Shown here in pieces: positions 45,019-55,389 of a stretch of 64,000 bases of DNA. The DNA is from an uncultured Polaribacter sp. (lineage in GTDB: Bacteria > Bacteroidota > Bacteroidia > Flavobacteriales > Flavobacteriaceae). The notes under the pieces are model-generated. The model searched no databases and was not told the DNA's origin. It worked only from the letters and a program-made list of their open reading frames with translations. The stretch covers positions 615,720-679,719 of the forward strand of contig CALSRX010000004.1 in NCBI GenBank assembly GCA_943788865.1, given 5' to 3'. Each line of letters opens with the position of its first letter. The stretch's first letter is position 1. The position numbers and the translations under genes were made by a program.

Positions 45019-46307
45019 AGAGAATTTTCTATATATTTTTACTATTTATTTCAATAAAAGCAACAGCTCAGAGAACTAACTCTTCTCCATATTCTTTTTT
45101 TGGTATTGGTCAGCAATACAGCTCTCAAACAGTAGAACAAGCAAGTATGGGTGGTATCGGAATCGCTTTTAATAATATATACCATTTAAACTTCTTAAAT
45201 CCAGCAGCCAATGCATATTTAAGATTTGCAACTTATTCTATTGGAGTTAATGTAAATGATTTAACAATAAAAGATTTTTCGGGTTCTCAAAACTCAACAT
45301 CAACAAGTTTGTCTTATATTAATATTGGTTTTCCTCTAGGTAAAAAAGCAGGTATTTCTTTTGGATTAAAGCCAAATACAGCTGTGGGATATTCTTTATT
45401 GAATGTTGTGAATGACATAAACGGAGATCCTTTTGAGGCTACAAGATTTTATGGTTCTGGAGGAACAAACAGAATTTATAGTGCATACGGAATTTCTCTT
45501 TCAAAAAGCTTTACCGTAGGTTTAGAAGCAGAATATATTTTTGGAAAAACAGAAAATAATATTTTATCTCAGAGATTAAATACTCAATTGGGAACAAAGA
45601 ATAATGAGGTTACAACAATTTCAGGTACAGGGGTTAAAGTAGGTATGCATTATATAAAAGAATTAAACAATAAATTAATGTTTAATTTGGGTGCTTCTTT
45701 TAAACTAGAAAATAGTTTAAAAACGTCTGGTGTAGAAAATTTATATTCATTACAGATTGCTTCATCAACTGTAGAAATTCCAAAAGACACTTTATATAGC
45801 GCTTCAGTTAATGGTAAAATAGTAAATCCAATGAAAACAGGTTTAGGAGTTGGATTGGGAAAAGAGAATAAATGGTTTGCTGGAATTGAGTATGAATTTC
45901 AAGATGCGTTAAATTTGCAAGGTTCTATCTTAACTAGTTCATCTTATAAATATAATAAATCGAGTAGAGTTTCTATAGGTGGGTTTTATTTACCGAAAGA
46001 CAATTCAATTTCTAGCTATTGGGATAGGGTAACTTATAGAGCTGGAATCCGATTTGAAAATACAGGATTGTTGGTGAATGGAACTACGACTCCAGGAAAT
46101 TTTACTGAAATTAAAGATTTTGGCATATCTTTTGGTTTAGGTTTACCATTAAGAAGTTTATCAAACCTTAACTTAGGTGTTGAATATGGTAGAAAAGGAT
46201 CAACAATAAATAACTTAATACAAGAAAACTATTTTAATTTTAAACTAAGCTTATCTTTAAGTGCTATTGGGCAACAGGCTTGGTTTATAAAGAAACGAAT
46301 TGACTAA
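45012..46307 (+). CDS. Outer-membrane beta-barrel protein of unknown function
   Basis: A 431-residue protein with a signal peptide (to about residue 20, KATAQR) and many amphipathic strands with alternating aromatic residues. The order SYINIGFPLGKKAGISFGLKP and YGRKGSTINNL recalls outer-membrane transport barrels. It sits between coaX and the TPR gene, a common flavobacterial order, and overlaps coaX by 7 bases. The role is unknown; support of outer-membrane assembly is a guess from context with lptC. Confidence 0.7.
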   Translation: MLKRIFYIFLLFISIKATAQRTNSSPYSFFGIGQQYSSQTVEQASMGGIGIAFNNIYHLNFLNPAANAYLRFATYSIGVNVNDLTIKDFSGSQNSTSTSLSYINIGFPLGKKAGISFGLKPNTAVGYSLLNVVNDINGDPFEATRFYGSGGTNRIYSAYGISLSKSFTVGLEAEYIFGKTENNILSQRLNTQLGTKNNEVTTISGTGVKVGMHYIKELNNKLMFNLGASFKLENSLKTSGVENLYSLQIASSTVEIPKDTLYSASVNGKIVNPMKTGLGVGLGKENKWFAGIEYEFQDALNLQGSILTSSSYKYNKSSRVSIGGFYLPKDNSISSYWDRVTYRAGIRFENTGLLVNGTTTPGNFTEIKDFGISFGLGLPLRSLSNLNLGVEYGRKGSTINNLIQENYFNFKLSLSLSAIGQQAWFIKKRID

Positions 46308-46321
46308 TTAAAAACAGATAG

Positions 46322-47641
46322 ATGATGAAAAAAATTACGTTCTTACTTGCAGCAGTCGCATTGCTATTAAACACTAGTGTTGTAGCACAGAGTCCTCAAG
46401 ATTGTAACATTGCTTACAATTTATTTAAAGGAGAAATTCAAACAAAAAAATATGATTCTGCATTGCCTAGACTAAAAAAATTAATGGATGACTGCCCAAA
46501 GCTGTCGGTTAATATATATAAATTAGGAGATAGATTAGTTAAGGATCAATTAAAGTCTGGAGGTAATAATGATGAATTTATTGCGCTAGCAAAAAAGATT
46601 TATGAGCAAAGACTTCAGTATTTTCCTCAAGATTTAGCAAAAGTTCATAGTGATTTTGCTACTTTTTTAGCGAATGAGAAAGTAGGTTCAGATGACGAAA
46701 TTTTTGCATTGTTAGAAAAAGCATACTCGTTAGATCCAACACAAATGGGTGTTAGAAATATTTACAAGTATTTTCAAGGTGTAACAGATAGAAATAAAGA
46801 TACGAATCCACAAAAAGTATTTGATACTTATGATGATGTATTAGAATCTGTTGGTGAAAAATTAGATTATTATTCAAAAAAGCTTGAGCCTTTAACTGCT
46901 AAAGAAGAAAAAGGAGAGAGCTTAGAGAGAAGAGAAAAAAGCTTGTTAAGAGCTTATTCTATTAATTCAAAAGCATTAGGCCAGGTTGAAGACGGATTGG
47001 ATAATATCATTGTAGAGTTGTCTACATGTGAGAGATTAATACCTTTATATACAAGAGATTTTCCTGCCAATAAAACCAATGCAAAATGGTTAAAAAGATC
47101 AGTATCTAGAATGTATGCGAAAGAGTGTAGAGATGAGCCTTTATATGAAACTTTAGTTGAAGCTTATGTTGCGGCAGATCCGTCTCCAGAAGCGTCAGTA
47201 TTTTTTGCTGGAATTTTATATAAAAACGGAAAAGAAACTGAAGCAATGGAATACTACAAGAAAGCTGTAGAGCAGCAAACAGATGCATTTAAGAGAGCTG
47301 AAAACTTATATAAAATAGCGCAATTATTTGCTAAAAAAGGTAAAAAAAGTGAAGCTAGAAGATATGCAAATCAAGCTATACAAAATAAACCTAGCATGGG
47401 TAAAGCTTATTTGTTAATTGCTGGTTTATATGCATCTAGTGCAAATGCTTGTGGTACAAAAGAGTTTGATAAAAGAATGGTGTACACAGCTGCTTTAAAC
47501 AAAGCAAGAAGAGCTGCAATAGTAGATCCAAGTATTGCATCTAAAGCTTCTAAATACATTAAAAATTACTTATCTCAAGAGCCTTCTAAAGAATTAATTT
47601 TTACTGAAGGCGATAAAGCCAGGAACTCCTCATGCTATTAA
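46322..47641 (+). CDS. Secreted TPR protein, C-terminus frameshifted
   Basis: 439 residues with a signal peptide (MMKKITFLLAAVALLLNTSVVAQ) and several TPR units (for example EASVFFAGILYKNGKETEAMEYYKK and LYKIAQLFAKKGKKSEARRY). An extra C near 47621 shifts the frame: without it the protein would continue GTPHAIKCWIGETVKVPQK and stop at 47681, three bases before lptC. As sequenced it ends SSCY. The longer form fits the tight operon spacing. The protein probably scaffolds a periplasmic complex. Confidence 0.8.
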   Translation: MMKKITFLLAAVALLLNTSVVAQSPQDCNIAYNLFKGEIQTKKYDSALPRLKKLMDDCPKLSVNIYKLGDRLVKDQLKSGGNNDEFIALAKKIYEQRLQYFPQDLAKVHSDFATFLANEKVGSDDEIFALLEKAYSLDPTQMGVRNIYKYFQGVTDRNKDTNPQKVFDTYDDVLESVGEKLDYYSKKLEPLTAKEEKGESLERREKSLLRAYSINSKALGQVEDGLDNIIVELSTCERLIPLYTRDFPANKTNAKWLKRSVSRMYAKECRDEPLYETLVEAYVAADPSPEASVFFAGILYKNGKETEAMEYYKKAVEQQTDAFKRAENLYKIAQLFAKKGKKSEARRYANQAIQNKPSMGKAYLLIAGLYASSANACGTKEFDKRMVYTAALNKARRAAIVDPSIASKASKYIKNYLSQEPSKELIFTEGDKARNSSCY

Positions 47642-47683
47642 ATGTTGGATAGGAGAAACAGTTAAGGTTCCTCAGAAATAAGA

Positions 47684-48250
47684 ATGAATTTTAGTTCAAA
47701 GAAAATATATAAAAACATTGCTACTATTGGTATAGTAGCAATGTTTTTTTCTTGTACTAACAATTCAAATGAAATGAAAGAATTTTTTTCAGCAAAAAAT
47801 TTACCAATTGGAATTGCAAAAAATATTGCACATGTTTATAGAGACTCTGGAAGAACAACCTCTAAGTTGTATTCTCCACTTCTAAATGATTTTAGCAATA
47901 GAGTTAATCATCCTTATAATGAATTTCCTGAAGGATTGAAATTGATAACATTTGAAAATAACGGAAAAGATTCAACAACAATACTTGGAGATTACGCCAT
48001 TTCGTATTCAAAAACATTGATCACAGAATTGAAAGGAAATGTTGTGATTATTAATCATACAGATCAATCTAAACTGTATACAGATCAGTTGTTTTGGGAT
48101 CAAAATACAGATTACTTTTTTTCTGAAAAAAAATTCACATTAATTTCACCAGACAATACTATAAAAGGAGTTGGTTTCGAATCAAAAAAAGATTTATCTA
48201 AATTTTTAGCAAAAAAACTATCGGGAGAAATAATTACAAAAGAAGAATAA
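47684..48250 (+). CDS. lptC: LPS export ABC transporter periplasmic protein LptC
   Basis: A 188-residue LptC-like protein. It has a lipoprotein-like or anchored N-terminus (IVAMFFSCTNN, cysteine at about 24) and a beta-jellyroll domain (GDYAISYSKTLITELKGNVVIINH, then KLYTDQLFWDQNTDYFFSEKKF). LptC bridges the LptB2FG complex and LptA to move lipopolysaccharide. Bacteroidota forms are shorter in the anchor. It is cotranscribed with the TPR and barrel genes. Confidence 0.85.
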   Translation: MNFSSKKIYKNIATIGIVAMFFSCTNNSNEMKEFFSAKNLPIGIAKNIAHVYRDSGRTTSKLYSPLLNDFSNRVNHPYNEFPEGLKLITFENNGKDSTTILGDYAISYSKTLITELKGNVVIINHTDQSKLYTDQLFWDQNTDYFFSEKKFTLISPDNTIKGVGFESKKDLSKFLAKKLSGEIITKEE

Positions 48251-48253
48251 CTC

Positions 48254-48448
48254 ATGAACACACTTTGGAAATATTTACAATACGGGTATTTAATTATTGC
48301 ATTTATATTTTTAATAGAAGCTATATTAGGATGGAATGAAGACAGAGAAAAATCTTATTTGATGATTGGTTTTGCAGTTTTTATTACCTTAGTGTTTTTC
48401 TTTAAAAGATATTTTAGAAAAAAAGTACAATCAAGAAATAACCAGTAA
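48254..48448 (+). CDS. Small membrane protein (64 aa)
   Basis: 64 residues with two hydrophobic helices (about 8-25 and 35-52) and a basic end. It lies 3 bases after lptC and 8 before the CNNM gene, so it is part of the operon. No family is recognised. Confidence 0.65.
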   Translation: MNTLWKYLQYGYLIIAFIFLIEAILGWNEDREKSYLMIGFAVFITLVFFFKRYFRKKVQSRNNQ

Positions 48449-48456
48449 ACCAATAC

Positions 48457-49722
48457 ATGGAAACACAAATAGCAATAATTGTTATTTCAATTTTACTTTC
48501 TGCATTTTTTTCAGGTATGGAAATTGCTTTCATTTCTGCCAACAAACTACATATCGAATTAGAAAAGAAAAAAGGCAACTTTATTTCTAATATCCTTGCA
48601 AAAATTACAAATAAGCCCTCTAAGTTCATTACCACAATGTTGGTTGGTAACAATATTGCTTTGGTGATTTATAGTTATTTTATGGGTAAGTTTTTAATTC
48701 GTTTTTTACCAATAGAATTCTTTAGTGATTTTACTATTTTGTTATTACAAACAATTATTTCTACCATCATAATTTTGATTACTGCAGAGTTTTTACCTAA
48801 AGCTATTTTTAGAATTTATTCGAACGAAGCATTAAAGTTTTTTGCAATACCCACCTATTTTTTCTTTGTTATTTTTCATTTTTTCTCATCATTCATAACG
48901 TTTATTTCTGATTTCTTTTTACGAGTTTTTTTTAGAACAAATAAAGATGAGGAACAAACAGAGTTTAGTAGGGAAGAACTTGGGAATTATATTAATGAAC
49001 AAATAGAAACAAGTAATTCTCATGATGTTTTCGATTCTGAAATTCAAATATTTCAAAATGCTTTAGATTTCCACAAGGTTAAAGCAAGAGAAATTATGGT
49101 GCCGAGAACAGAAATGATTGCTGTTGAGTTTCATGAAACAATTCCGAATTTAAGAAAGATATTTGTTGCTACTGGGTTTTCTAAAATTTTAGTGTATAAA
49201 AATTCATTAGATGATATTATTGGTTATGTAAATGCATTCGAGTTATTTAAAAAACCAAAAACAATTCGTTCTGTAATATTGCCCATTGAAATTGTTCCAG
49301 AATCAATGATTATTCATGATGTCTTAAACAATTTAATTAAGAAAAGAAAAAGCATAGCCATTGTTTTAGATGAGTATGGTGGGACATCTGGAATGATAAC
49401 TGTAGAAGATATTGTAGAGGAACTTTTTGGAGAAATAGAAGATGAGCACGATTCTCAAGAATTATTAGAAGAGCAAATTAACGAAACTCAATTTCGTTTT
49501 TCTGCAAGGTTAGAGATTGATTACTTAAATGAAGAATACGGATTAAACATTCCAAAAGAAGGAGCTTACGAGACCTTGGGAGGTTTTATTATAGAGCATA
49601 CAGAAAATATCCCAGAGTTAAATGAAGAAATAAGAATTGAAGATTTTGTAATTAAAATTCTTAAAGTTAGCTCATCAAAAATAGAAGAAATTTACTTTCA
49701 AATTGGCGAAGTAGACAACTAG
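48457..49722 (+). CDS. CNNM/CorC-type hemolysin family protein
   Basis: A 421-residue protein with four hydrophobic segments forming a DUF21 domain (residues 1-150), two CBS domains (about 205-330, with [10 protein letters not shown] and [19 protein letters not shown]) and a C-terminal CorC_HlyC domain (about 345-420). The family handles magnesium/cobalt efflux or ion homeostasis in the inner membrane. It follows the small membrane protein in the lptC operon. Confidence 0.9.
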   Translation: METQIAIIVISILLSAFFSGMEIAFISANKLHIELEKKKGNFISNILAKITNKPSKFITTMLVGNNIALVIYSYFMGKFLIRFLPIEFFSDFTILLLQTIISTIIILITAEFLPKAIFRIYSNEALKFFAIPTYFFFVIFHFFSSFITFISDFFLRVFFRTNKDEEQTEFSREELGNYINEQIETSNSHDVFDSEIQIFQNALDFHKVKAREIMVPRTEMIAVEFHETIPNLRKIFVATGFSKILVYKNSLDDIIGYVNAFELFKKPKTIRSVILPIEIVPESMIIHDVLNNLIKKRKSIAIVLDEYGGTSGMITVEDIVEELFGEIEDEHDSQELLEEQINETQFRFSARLEIDYLNEEYGLNIPKEGAYETLGGFIIEHTENIPELNEEIRIEDFVIKILKVSSSKIEEIYFQIGEVDN

Positions 49723-49765
49723 ATTTGTCAATAAAAAATACTCGTAAATAATTGTTGCTAAGCAG

Positions 49766-49796
49766 TTGCATTATTTAAACCGAAATTGTATTTTCG
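49766..49796 (+). promoter_or_regulatory. Promoter of the PpiD-like foldase
   Basis: TTG at 49766-49768 and TATTTTCG at 49789-49796 with 20 bases between, resembling the -33 / -7 pair. It lies 26 bases before the start codon. Confidence 0.4.
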
Positions 49797-49822
49797 CTCC
49801 CTGTTAATTAAATAAATGACGT

Positions 49823-51937
49823 ATGGCAATTTTATCTAAAATTAGAGAGCGTTCAATGGCATTAATCCTAGTAATTGGATTAGCATTGTTTGCTTTTGTA
49901 TTAGATCCTTCAAGTATTCAAGATTTCTTTAATTCTTCAAAAGTAAATACAGTTGGAGAAGTAGGTGGAGAAGTAATTTCAAGAAAAGATTTTAGCGAAG
50001 CGTTAGAAGCGTATAAAGCACAAGTAGGTAATGGACTTACAGATATGCAAGCTTCTAAAATAGTTTGGGATAATTTAGTAAGAGAAAAAATTTATCAATC
50101 ACAACTATCTGCAGCAGGAATTACTGTTGGAGAGAATGATGTTTGGAGTGCTCTTATTGAGAATCAATCTGTAAAAACAAATCAACAGTTTTTAAATGCT
50201 GCAGGGTTGTTTGATGAAGGTAAACTAAAAGAGTTTTTAGCTTTAACAAAATCTGATGATCCAGCATTGTGGAACTCTTGGTCAGATTTTATGGGGCAAC
50301 TAAAAAGTGGTTTAGAAACTACAACCTATAATAATTTGATTACTGCTGGTGTTGGTGCTTCATTAAAAGAAGGAGAATTACAGTATTTAACTGATAATAC
50401 AAAAATTACAGCTCAATATGTGTACGTACCTTTTACAACTGTAGCAGATAGTTTAGTTACTGTAACCAAATCAGAAATCGAAACTTATATTAAGGCGAAT
50501 CCAACATCATTTAAAGTTGATGCATCTACAGATATTAAATATGTAAAATTTGATATTGTTCCTACCAAAGAAGATGAAGATGCAATTAAAAAAGAAGTTG
50601 CTGATTTATTAGAAGACAAAGATGGAGTAAAAGGGTTTAAAAACACAGAATACTTGTCTGATTTTTTTGCTGATAATGGTTCAGATTTAGCCCTAGATAA
50701 TGGGTATAATTTTAAAAGCACTGTTCCTGCTGTAATTGCAGAGCAAATTTTTAAAGGAAAAGAAGGAGATGTCTTTGGTCCTTATAGAGACAATGGGTTT
50801 TTTAAAATTTCTAAAATTAATGAAGTTGTTCAAATTCCAGATTCTGTAAAAGGAGCTCATATATTAATTCCTTTTGTTGGTTCAGCTTCTGCAAGTCTAG
50901 ACACTAAGAAAACTGATGTTCAAGTAAAAAAATCTATAGACAGTATTTTTAAATTAGTAAGAAAAGATAAAAAGAAGTTTGCAGAAATTGCTGATATAGT
51001 AAATGTTGATGGAACAAAAGGAAAAGGAGGAGATATTGATTGGATTTCCGTAAAAGCTGCTTATTCTTTAGACAAAGAATTTGGTGATGCTTTATTCTTT
51101 AGTAAAAAAGGAGATATTAATGTTGTTAAAACTAAATTTGGATACCATATTATTAGAGTTGATGAAAGCAGAAATAAACAACAAGCTGTTAAGTTAGCGA
51201 CTTTTGGTAGAAAGATTGAAGCTTCACAAGCAACTGAAAACACCATATTTCAAAATGCAGAAACTTTTGCCTTAGCTTTATCAAATGGAGCAAAATTTGA
51301 CGATGTTGTAAAAGAAAAAGCATTGTCTCCACAATCAGCATTTAATTTAAAAATGTTAGACGAAACGGTGCCAGGAATTGGAAATCAAAGAGAAATTGTT
51401 ACATGGTCTCATAAAAAAGAGAATGAAGTAGGGGCATATCAAAGATTTGATACAAACAATGGCCATGTTGTAGCTGTTATTACGAATAAAACATTTAAAG
51501 GTTTAATGTCTGCAGCTAGAGCTACTAATACTGTTAGACCAATATTATTAAATCATAAAAAAGCAGCAATCATTAATAAAACAATGACTGGTGCAACATT
51601 GGCAGATATTGCAAAATCTACAAAACAAACTGTTAATACAGCGTCTGCAATTTCTATGCAGTCTCCAATTATTACAGCAGTTGGTTTTGAGCCTAAAATT
51701 GTAGGAGCTATGTATTCTGCAAAAGAAAATACATTGTTTAATAATGTAGAAGGAGGGAAAGGAGTTTTTGCTTTTGTAGTTACAAAAAGAGAAGCACCGA
51801 TTGCTTTGCCAAATTATGATTCTTATAGAAATAGATTGGCTAGTACTAGAAAAGGTCAAACAGGTTTAATGTACGATGCTATTAAAGAAGCTACTGAAGT
51901 AGTTGACAATAGAGGTTCTTTTTACGGTATTGAGTAA
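49823..51937 (+). CDS. PpiD-like peptidylprolyl isomerase / SurA N-terminal domain protein
   Basis: A 704-residue inner-membrane chaperone. One transmembrane helix near the N-terminus (residues 12-29) is followed by a SurA_N-type helical domain (35-240). A parvulin rotamase domain covers about 345-455 (GAHILIPF, GGDIDWISVKAAYSLDKEFGDALF, VKTKFGYHIIRVDE). A C-terminal part covers 460-704. PpiD folds outer-membrane and secreted proteins at the Sec exit. It is followed by a terminator shared with rho. Confidence 0.9.
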   Translation: MAILSKIRERSMALILVIGLALFAFVLDPSSIQDFFNSSKVNTVGEVGGEVISRKDFSEALEAYKAQVGNGLTDMQASKIVWDNLVREKIYQSQLSAAGITVGENDVWSALIENQSVKTNQQFLNAAGLFDEGKLKEFLALTKSDDPALWNSWSDFMGQLKSGLETTTYNNLITAGVGASLKEGELQYLTDNTKITAQYVYVPFTTVADSLVTVTKSEIETYIKANPTSFKVDASTDIKYVKFDIVPTKEDEDAIKKEVADLLEDKDGVKGFKNTEYLSDFFADNGSDLALDNGYNFKSTVPAVIAEQIFKGKEGDVFGPYRDNGFFKISKINEVVQIPDSVKGAHILIPFVGSASASLDTKKTDVQVKKSIDSIFKLVRKDKKKFAEIADIVNVDGTKGKGGDIDWISVKAAYSLDKEFGDALFFSKKGDINVVKTKFGYHIIRVDESRNKQQAVKLATFGRKIEASQATENTIFQNAETFALALSNGAKFDDVVKEKALSPQSAFNLKMLDETVPGIGNQREIVTWSHKKENEVGAYQRFDTNNGHVVAVITNKTFKGLMSAARATNTVRPILLNHKKAAIINKTMTGATLADIAKSTKQTVNTASAISMQSPIITAVGFEPKIVGAMYSAKENTLFNNVEGGKGVFAFVVTKREAPIALPNYDSYRNRLASTRKGQTGLMYDAIKEATEVVDNRGSFYGIE

Positions 51938-51955
51938 TCAGCAATTTAAAAATAT

Positions 51956-51991
51956 AAAAAAACCGAATCAATTAATTGATTCGGTTTTTTT
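51956..51991. terminator. Bidirectional terminator between the PpiD-like gene and rho
   Basis: CCGAATCAA / TTGATTCGG stem with TTAA loop, A-run and T-run. The two genes converge here. Confidence 0.85.
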
Positions 51992-52015
51992 ATATAATCT
52001 ATTTTGATAAATTAG

Positions 52016-53641
52016 TTAACCATTCATAGATATTAAAAACTCTTGGTTGTTCTTAGAGAATTTAATTCGTTCGTTGATAAATTCCATTGCTTCAACTGGG
52101 TTCATATCTGCAAGATACTTTCTTAATACCCACATGCGTTGCACTGTTTTTTCATCTAACAATAAATCATCTCTTCTTGTACTAGATTTAATTAAATCTA
52201 TAGCAGGATAAATTCTTCTATTAGAAATGTTTCTATCTAGTTGTAATTCCATATTTCCGGTTCCTTTAAACTCTTCGAAAATTACTTCATCCATTTTAGA
52301 ACCTGTCTCTGTTAAAGCAGTTGCTATAATAGTTAAAGAACCACCGCCCTCAATTTTTCTAGCAGCACCGAAGAATCTTTTAGGTTTGTGTAATGCATTT
52401 GCATCAATACCACCAGATAAAATTTTACCAGAAGCAGGAGCAACTGTATTGTAAGCTCTTGCCAAACGAGTAATCGAATCTAAAAGGATCACAACATCGT
52501 GTCCACATTCTACCAAACGTTTTGCTTTTTCTAAAACAATATTTGCAACACGAACGTGTTTGTCAGCTGGTTCATCAAAAGTAGAAGCAACAACTTCTCC
52601 ACGAACACTTCGTTGCATATCTGTTACCTCTTCAGGTCTTTCATCAATTAATAAGACAATTTGATAGACTTCTGGATGATTTGCTGCAATAGCATTTGCA
52701 ACATCCTTTAAAAGCATTGTTTTTCCTGTTTTAGGTTGTGCTACAATCATACCACGTTGTCCTTTTCCGATTGGAGAAAACAAATCAATTATCCGTGTTG
52801 ATAAAGAACTTCCTTTTTCAGCTAAATTGAATTTTTCTTGAGGAAATAATGGAGTTAAATGCTCGAAAGACACTCGGTCTCTAACTACATTTGGATTTAA
52901 TCCATTAATTTTTGAAACTCTAATTAAAGGGAAATATTTTTCACCTTCTTTAGGAGGGCGAACATTTCCTTTTACAGTATCTCCAGTTTTTAGCCCAAAT
53001 AATTTTATTTGAGATTGTGATACATAAATATCATCTGGTGATGATAAATAATTGTAATCAGAAGAGCGCAGAAAACCATAGCCATCAGGCATCATTTCTA
53101 AAACTCCTTCACTTTCAATAATACCATCAAATTCAAAATCAGGATCTTTATAGCGCGTATTGCTTTTATTTCCTTTAGAAACTTTTTCTCTTTGTTGATT
53201 GTTGTTTCTATTTTTATTTTGATTTGGGTTGTTGTTTTTTTGCCTTGGATTATTCTGATTAGAATGAGCTGGTTTTTTAACTTCAGTTTTTTCTTCAGTA
53301 GAAGATGCAGCTATTTTTTCTTCAGTTTTTTTAACTTCAGGTTTAGCTTCAGCTTTCGTTTCTTTTAAAACAGGTTTAGGATTGTGATTTGCTTCCTCTT
53401 TAGCAACTGGAGTTGTTTTTTCTTCAGCCTTAGGATGTGATACTTTTTTCACAACTCTTTTTCTTCTTGGTTTATCAGTCTTTGGGTTCTCTTGATTTGC
53501 AAGGTTTGCAGCTTGAGTATCTAAGATTTGATAAACAAGGTCTAATTTTTTAAGTTGACTAGTTTTAGATAGTCCAATAGTTTTTGCAATCTCTTGTAAT
53601 TCAGTAAGAGTTTTAGCTTTCAGTTCTGTGATTTCGAACAT
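52016..53641 (-). CDS. rho: Transcription termination factor Rho with extended N-terminal domain
   Basis: A 541-residue Rho helicase. It has an N-terminal Rho_N helix-extended-loop-helix domain (residues 4-45) and a long Lys, Asn, Gln and Glu-rich insert (about 55-165, typical of Bacteroidota Rho). The cold-shock-like RNA-binding domain covers about 170-240, and the ATPase has Walker A in [11 protein letters not shown] (about 308) and Walker B in [13 protein letters not shown]. It terminates untranslated transcripts. Start [12 protein letters not shown] is the only sensible one. Confidence 0.95.
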   Translation of the reverse strand: MFEITELKAKTLTELQEIAKTIGLSKTSQLKKLDLVYQILDTQAANLANQENPKTDKPRRKRVVKKVSHPKAEEKTTPVAKEEANHNPKPVLKETKAEAKPEVKKTEEKIAASSTEEKTEVKKPAHSNQNNPRQKNNNPNQNKNRNNNQQREKVSKGNKSNTRYKDPDFEFDGIIESEGVLEMMPDGYGFLRSSDYNYLSSPDDIYVSQSQIKLFGLKTGDTVKGNVRPPKEGEKYFPLIRVSKINGLNPNVVRDRVSFEHLTPLFPQEKFNLAEKGSSLSTRIIDLFSPIGKGQRGMIVAQPKTGKTMLLKDVANAIAANHPEVYQIVLLIDERPEEVTDMQRSVRGEVVASTFDEPADKHVRVANIVLEKAKRLVECGHDVVILLDSITRLARAYNTVAPASGKILSGGIDANALHKPKRFFGAARKIEGGGSLTIIATALTETGSKMDEVIFEEFKGTGNMELQLDRNISNRRIYPAIDLIKSSTRRDDLLLDEKTVQRMWVLRKYLADMNPVEAMEFINERIKFSKNNQEFLISMNG

Positions 53642-53818
53642 TTTTACATTGTTAAATTAATATAGTGGGGTTTCTCTTAAGATAGTTAAGAATTTATATT
53701 GAAATTTTTTGGCTTAGTATTGTTAAGCGTTATGCTAATACTAGTGTGTAGTTGAATTGTAAGCAAATATATGTAATTATTTTTAACTACAATGTTTCTT
53801 TTTAAAAAAAGAAAGTTT

Positions 53819-53826
53819 TACTTTTG
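53819..53826 (+). promoter_or_regulatory. Promoter -7 box of the DUF4293 gene
   Basis: TACTTTTG matches TAnnTTTG and lies 17 bases before the ATG. Confidence 0.4.
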
Positions 53827-53843
53827 CTTTCCAATTATTAGGA

Positions 53844-54278
53844 ATGATACAAAGAATTCAAACATTATATTTATTAGGAGCCGCTATGTTTTCTGGCGGA
53901 TTGATTTTTGTATTTAATTTATGGACAGAAAAATCTACAAAAGTAGTTTCTGCAATAGATCTAATAAATGAACCAAGCATGCTTTTAAAAACAATATTTT
54001 TTTCATATTTATTGTCAGCGTTGGCATCTGTGGTAGCTGTTTTTTTATATAAAAACAGACAATTACAGTTTGTAATAGGGCGTTTAAATATGTTAATTAA
54101 CTTCTATTTATTAGGTGTACTTATATATATGTCACTAACTTTATCTGGAGAGACTGCGGTTTCGGAGAAGGGTATTGGGATGTTTATTCCTGTTATTGTT
54201 ATTGTGTTGTTAGCAATTGCTAATAAAGCAATAAAAAAGGATGAAGATCTCGTAAAATCTGTTGATAGATTAAGGTAA
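53844..54278 (+). CDS. DUF4293 family membrane protein
   Basis: A 144-residue inner-membrane protein. The start MIQRIQTLYLL is typical of DUF4293. Four hydrophobic helices lie at about 8-28, 47-68, 78-98 and 110-128. The family is frequent in Bacteroidota next to rho and its function is unknown. It ends in a terminator at 54306-54338. Confidence 0.85.
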   Translation: MIQRIQTLYLLGAAMFSGGLIFVFNLWTEKSTKVVSAIDLINEPSMLLKTIFFSYLLSALASVVAVFLYKNRQLQFVIGRLNMLINFYLLGVLIYMSLTLSGETAVSEKGIGMFIPVIVIVLLAIANKAIKKDEDLVKSVDRLR

Positions 54279-54305
54279 ACCTAACATCTTAGTATATTTA
54301 GTGCG

Positions 54306-54338
54306 AAAAAAACCGAAGTATTAACTTCGGTTTTTTAG
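54306..54338 (+). terminator. Rho-independent terminator after the DUF4293 gene
   Basis: CCGAAGT / ACTTCGG stem with A-run and T-run. Confidence 0.8.
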
Positions 54339-54512
54339 CTTTACTTCATAAACTAAGAAAAATGAAAAATTTGGAGGTCTTGCATGCTTTTTATTTTTAT
54401 TTAAAATTTCAGAAAATAGCAATTGAGTTTTTATTTTTGTAAATTAGTGTTTTATTTAATATAAAATAAATCGTTTTAATAAATTGAAAATCAATCAATT
54501 GAAATAAAAACC

Positions 54513-54576
54513 CACTGTTTTCCGTGAGAAGTCTAATTCACGGTTTTCCGTGAGTTAATTCACGGTTTTCCGTGAG
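54513..54576. promoter_or_regulatory. Three-fold palindromic operator array
   Basis: Three copies of CACGGTTTTCCGTGAG, or a one-base variant, start at 54513 (CACTG variant), 54539 and 54561. The core CACGG-TTTT-CCGTG is a perfect palindrome with a 4-base centre. Spacing is 26 and 22 bases. The array lies about 50-115 bases before the expected transcription start of the response-regulator gene, the usual place for an activator. Confidence 0.65.
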
Positions 54577-54600
54577 CAAAAGAAACCCCATAAATGGGTA

Positions 54601-54631
54601 TTGTGTATGCTGTTGTTGTAGTTTAAATTTG
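54601..54631 (+). promoter_or_regulatory. Promoter of the response regulator
   Basis: TTG at 54601-54603 and TAAATTTG at 54624-54631, 20 bases apart, 14 bases before the ATG. Confidence 0.55.
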
Positions 54632-54645
54632 TAAAGTAATTAATT

Positions 54646-55230
54646 ATGAAAAGAAAAATTAAAGTTCATGTCGCTGATGACCACATGATTCTAATTGAAG
54701 GGATTATTGCGATGTTAAATACTGATAAAGATATTGAAGTTGTTGGACATTCATTAACAGGTAAAGAAGTTATAGAATGGTTTAAAACTAACGAAGCAGA
54801 TATTTTGGTGTTAGATATTAATATGCCTGAATTAGACGGTATAGAAGTATTGAAAAAGTTTAATAAAAAAAAGAAGCATCAAAAAATTATAATGTTGTCT
54901 AGTTATGATGACGCTAAATTAGTTAAAGAACTAACAACTTATGGAGCTGATGGTTTTATATCAAAGACAAGTGCAGGAGAACATATTTTAAAAGCAATAA
55001 AATCTGTTCATAATGGAGATCCTTATTTTAGTGATGACATTAAAGAGGGATTGTTTAACTTATCTTTAGGTTATCATGTTACTGATGGTTCTAGACCAGA
55101 TTCTAAGGTAGTTGATAGTTTAACAGAAAGAGAAGTAGAAGTTTTAAAGCTTGTAGTAAAAGAATATAGCACACAAGAAATGGCAGATATATTATTATTA
55201 AGTGTTAATACTGTTGAGACTTATAGATAA
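54646..55230 (+). CDS. NarL/LuxR-type response regulator, prematurely stopped
   Basis: 194 residues. A receiver domain (acid pair Asp11/Asp12, phosphoacceptor Asp57 in VLDINMPELDG) and the first part of a LuxR-type helix-turn-helix (LTEREVEVLKLVVKEYSTQEMADILLLS) are present. The frame stops at TAA in ETYR-stop. Downstream the same frame reads NLLKKLNVKNAVGLAMFAVK and ends at 55305, which is the normal end of the domain. One codon, most likely AAA changed to TAA, therefore cuts the recognition part. The full form would have 219 residues. Its kinase partner is also broken. Confidence 0.8.
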   Translation: MKRKIKVHVADDHMILIEGIIAMLNTDKDIEVVGHSLTGKEVIEWFKTNEADILVLDINMPELDGIEVLKKFNKKKKHQKIIMLSSYDDAKLVKELTTYGADGFISKTSAGEHILKAIKSVHNGDPYFSDDIKEGLFNLSLGYHVTDGSRPDSKVVDSLTEREVEVLKLVVKEYSTQEMADILLLSVNTVETYR

Positions 55231-55389
55231 AATTTATTAAAAAAATTAAATGTAAAAAATGCAGTGGGTTTAGCAATGTTTGCAGTAAAAAACAAAATTA
55301 TATAGAATTATCCCCCTATATTTAATCTCTTTTAAGTCAATTAAGATTTATCTCACACCTTAGTTTCCTCTGTATTATTAAAATTTGGA

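Larger units (their letters stand above)
54279..54645. other. Regulatory gap before the response regulator
   Basis: It holds the DUF4293 terminator, three hairpin-like repeats (54513-54576), and a promoter (54601-54631). No gene is seen. Confidence 0.6.

Noticed and set aside
54513..54576. CRISPR-like repeat array
   Set aside because: Only three 16-base palindromes with short spacers of 6-10 bases and no cas genes; an operator is a better fit.
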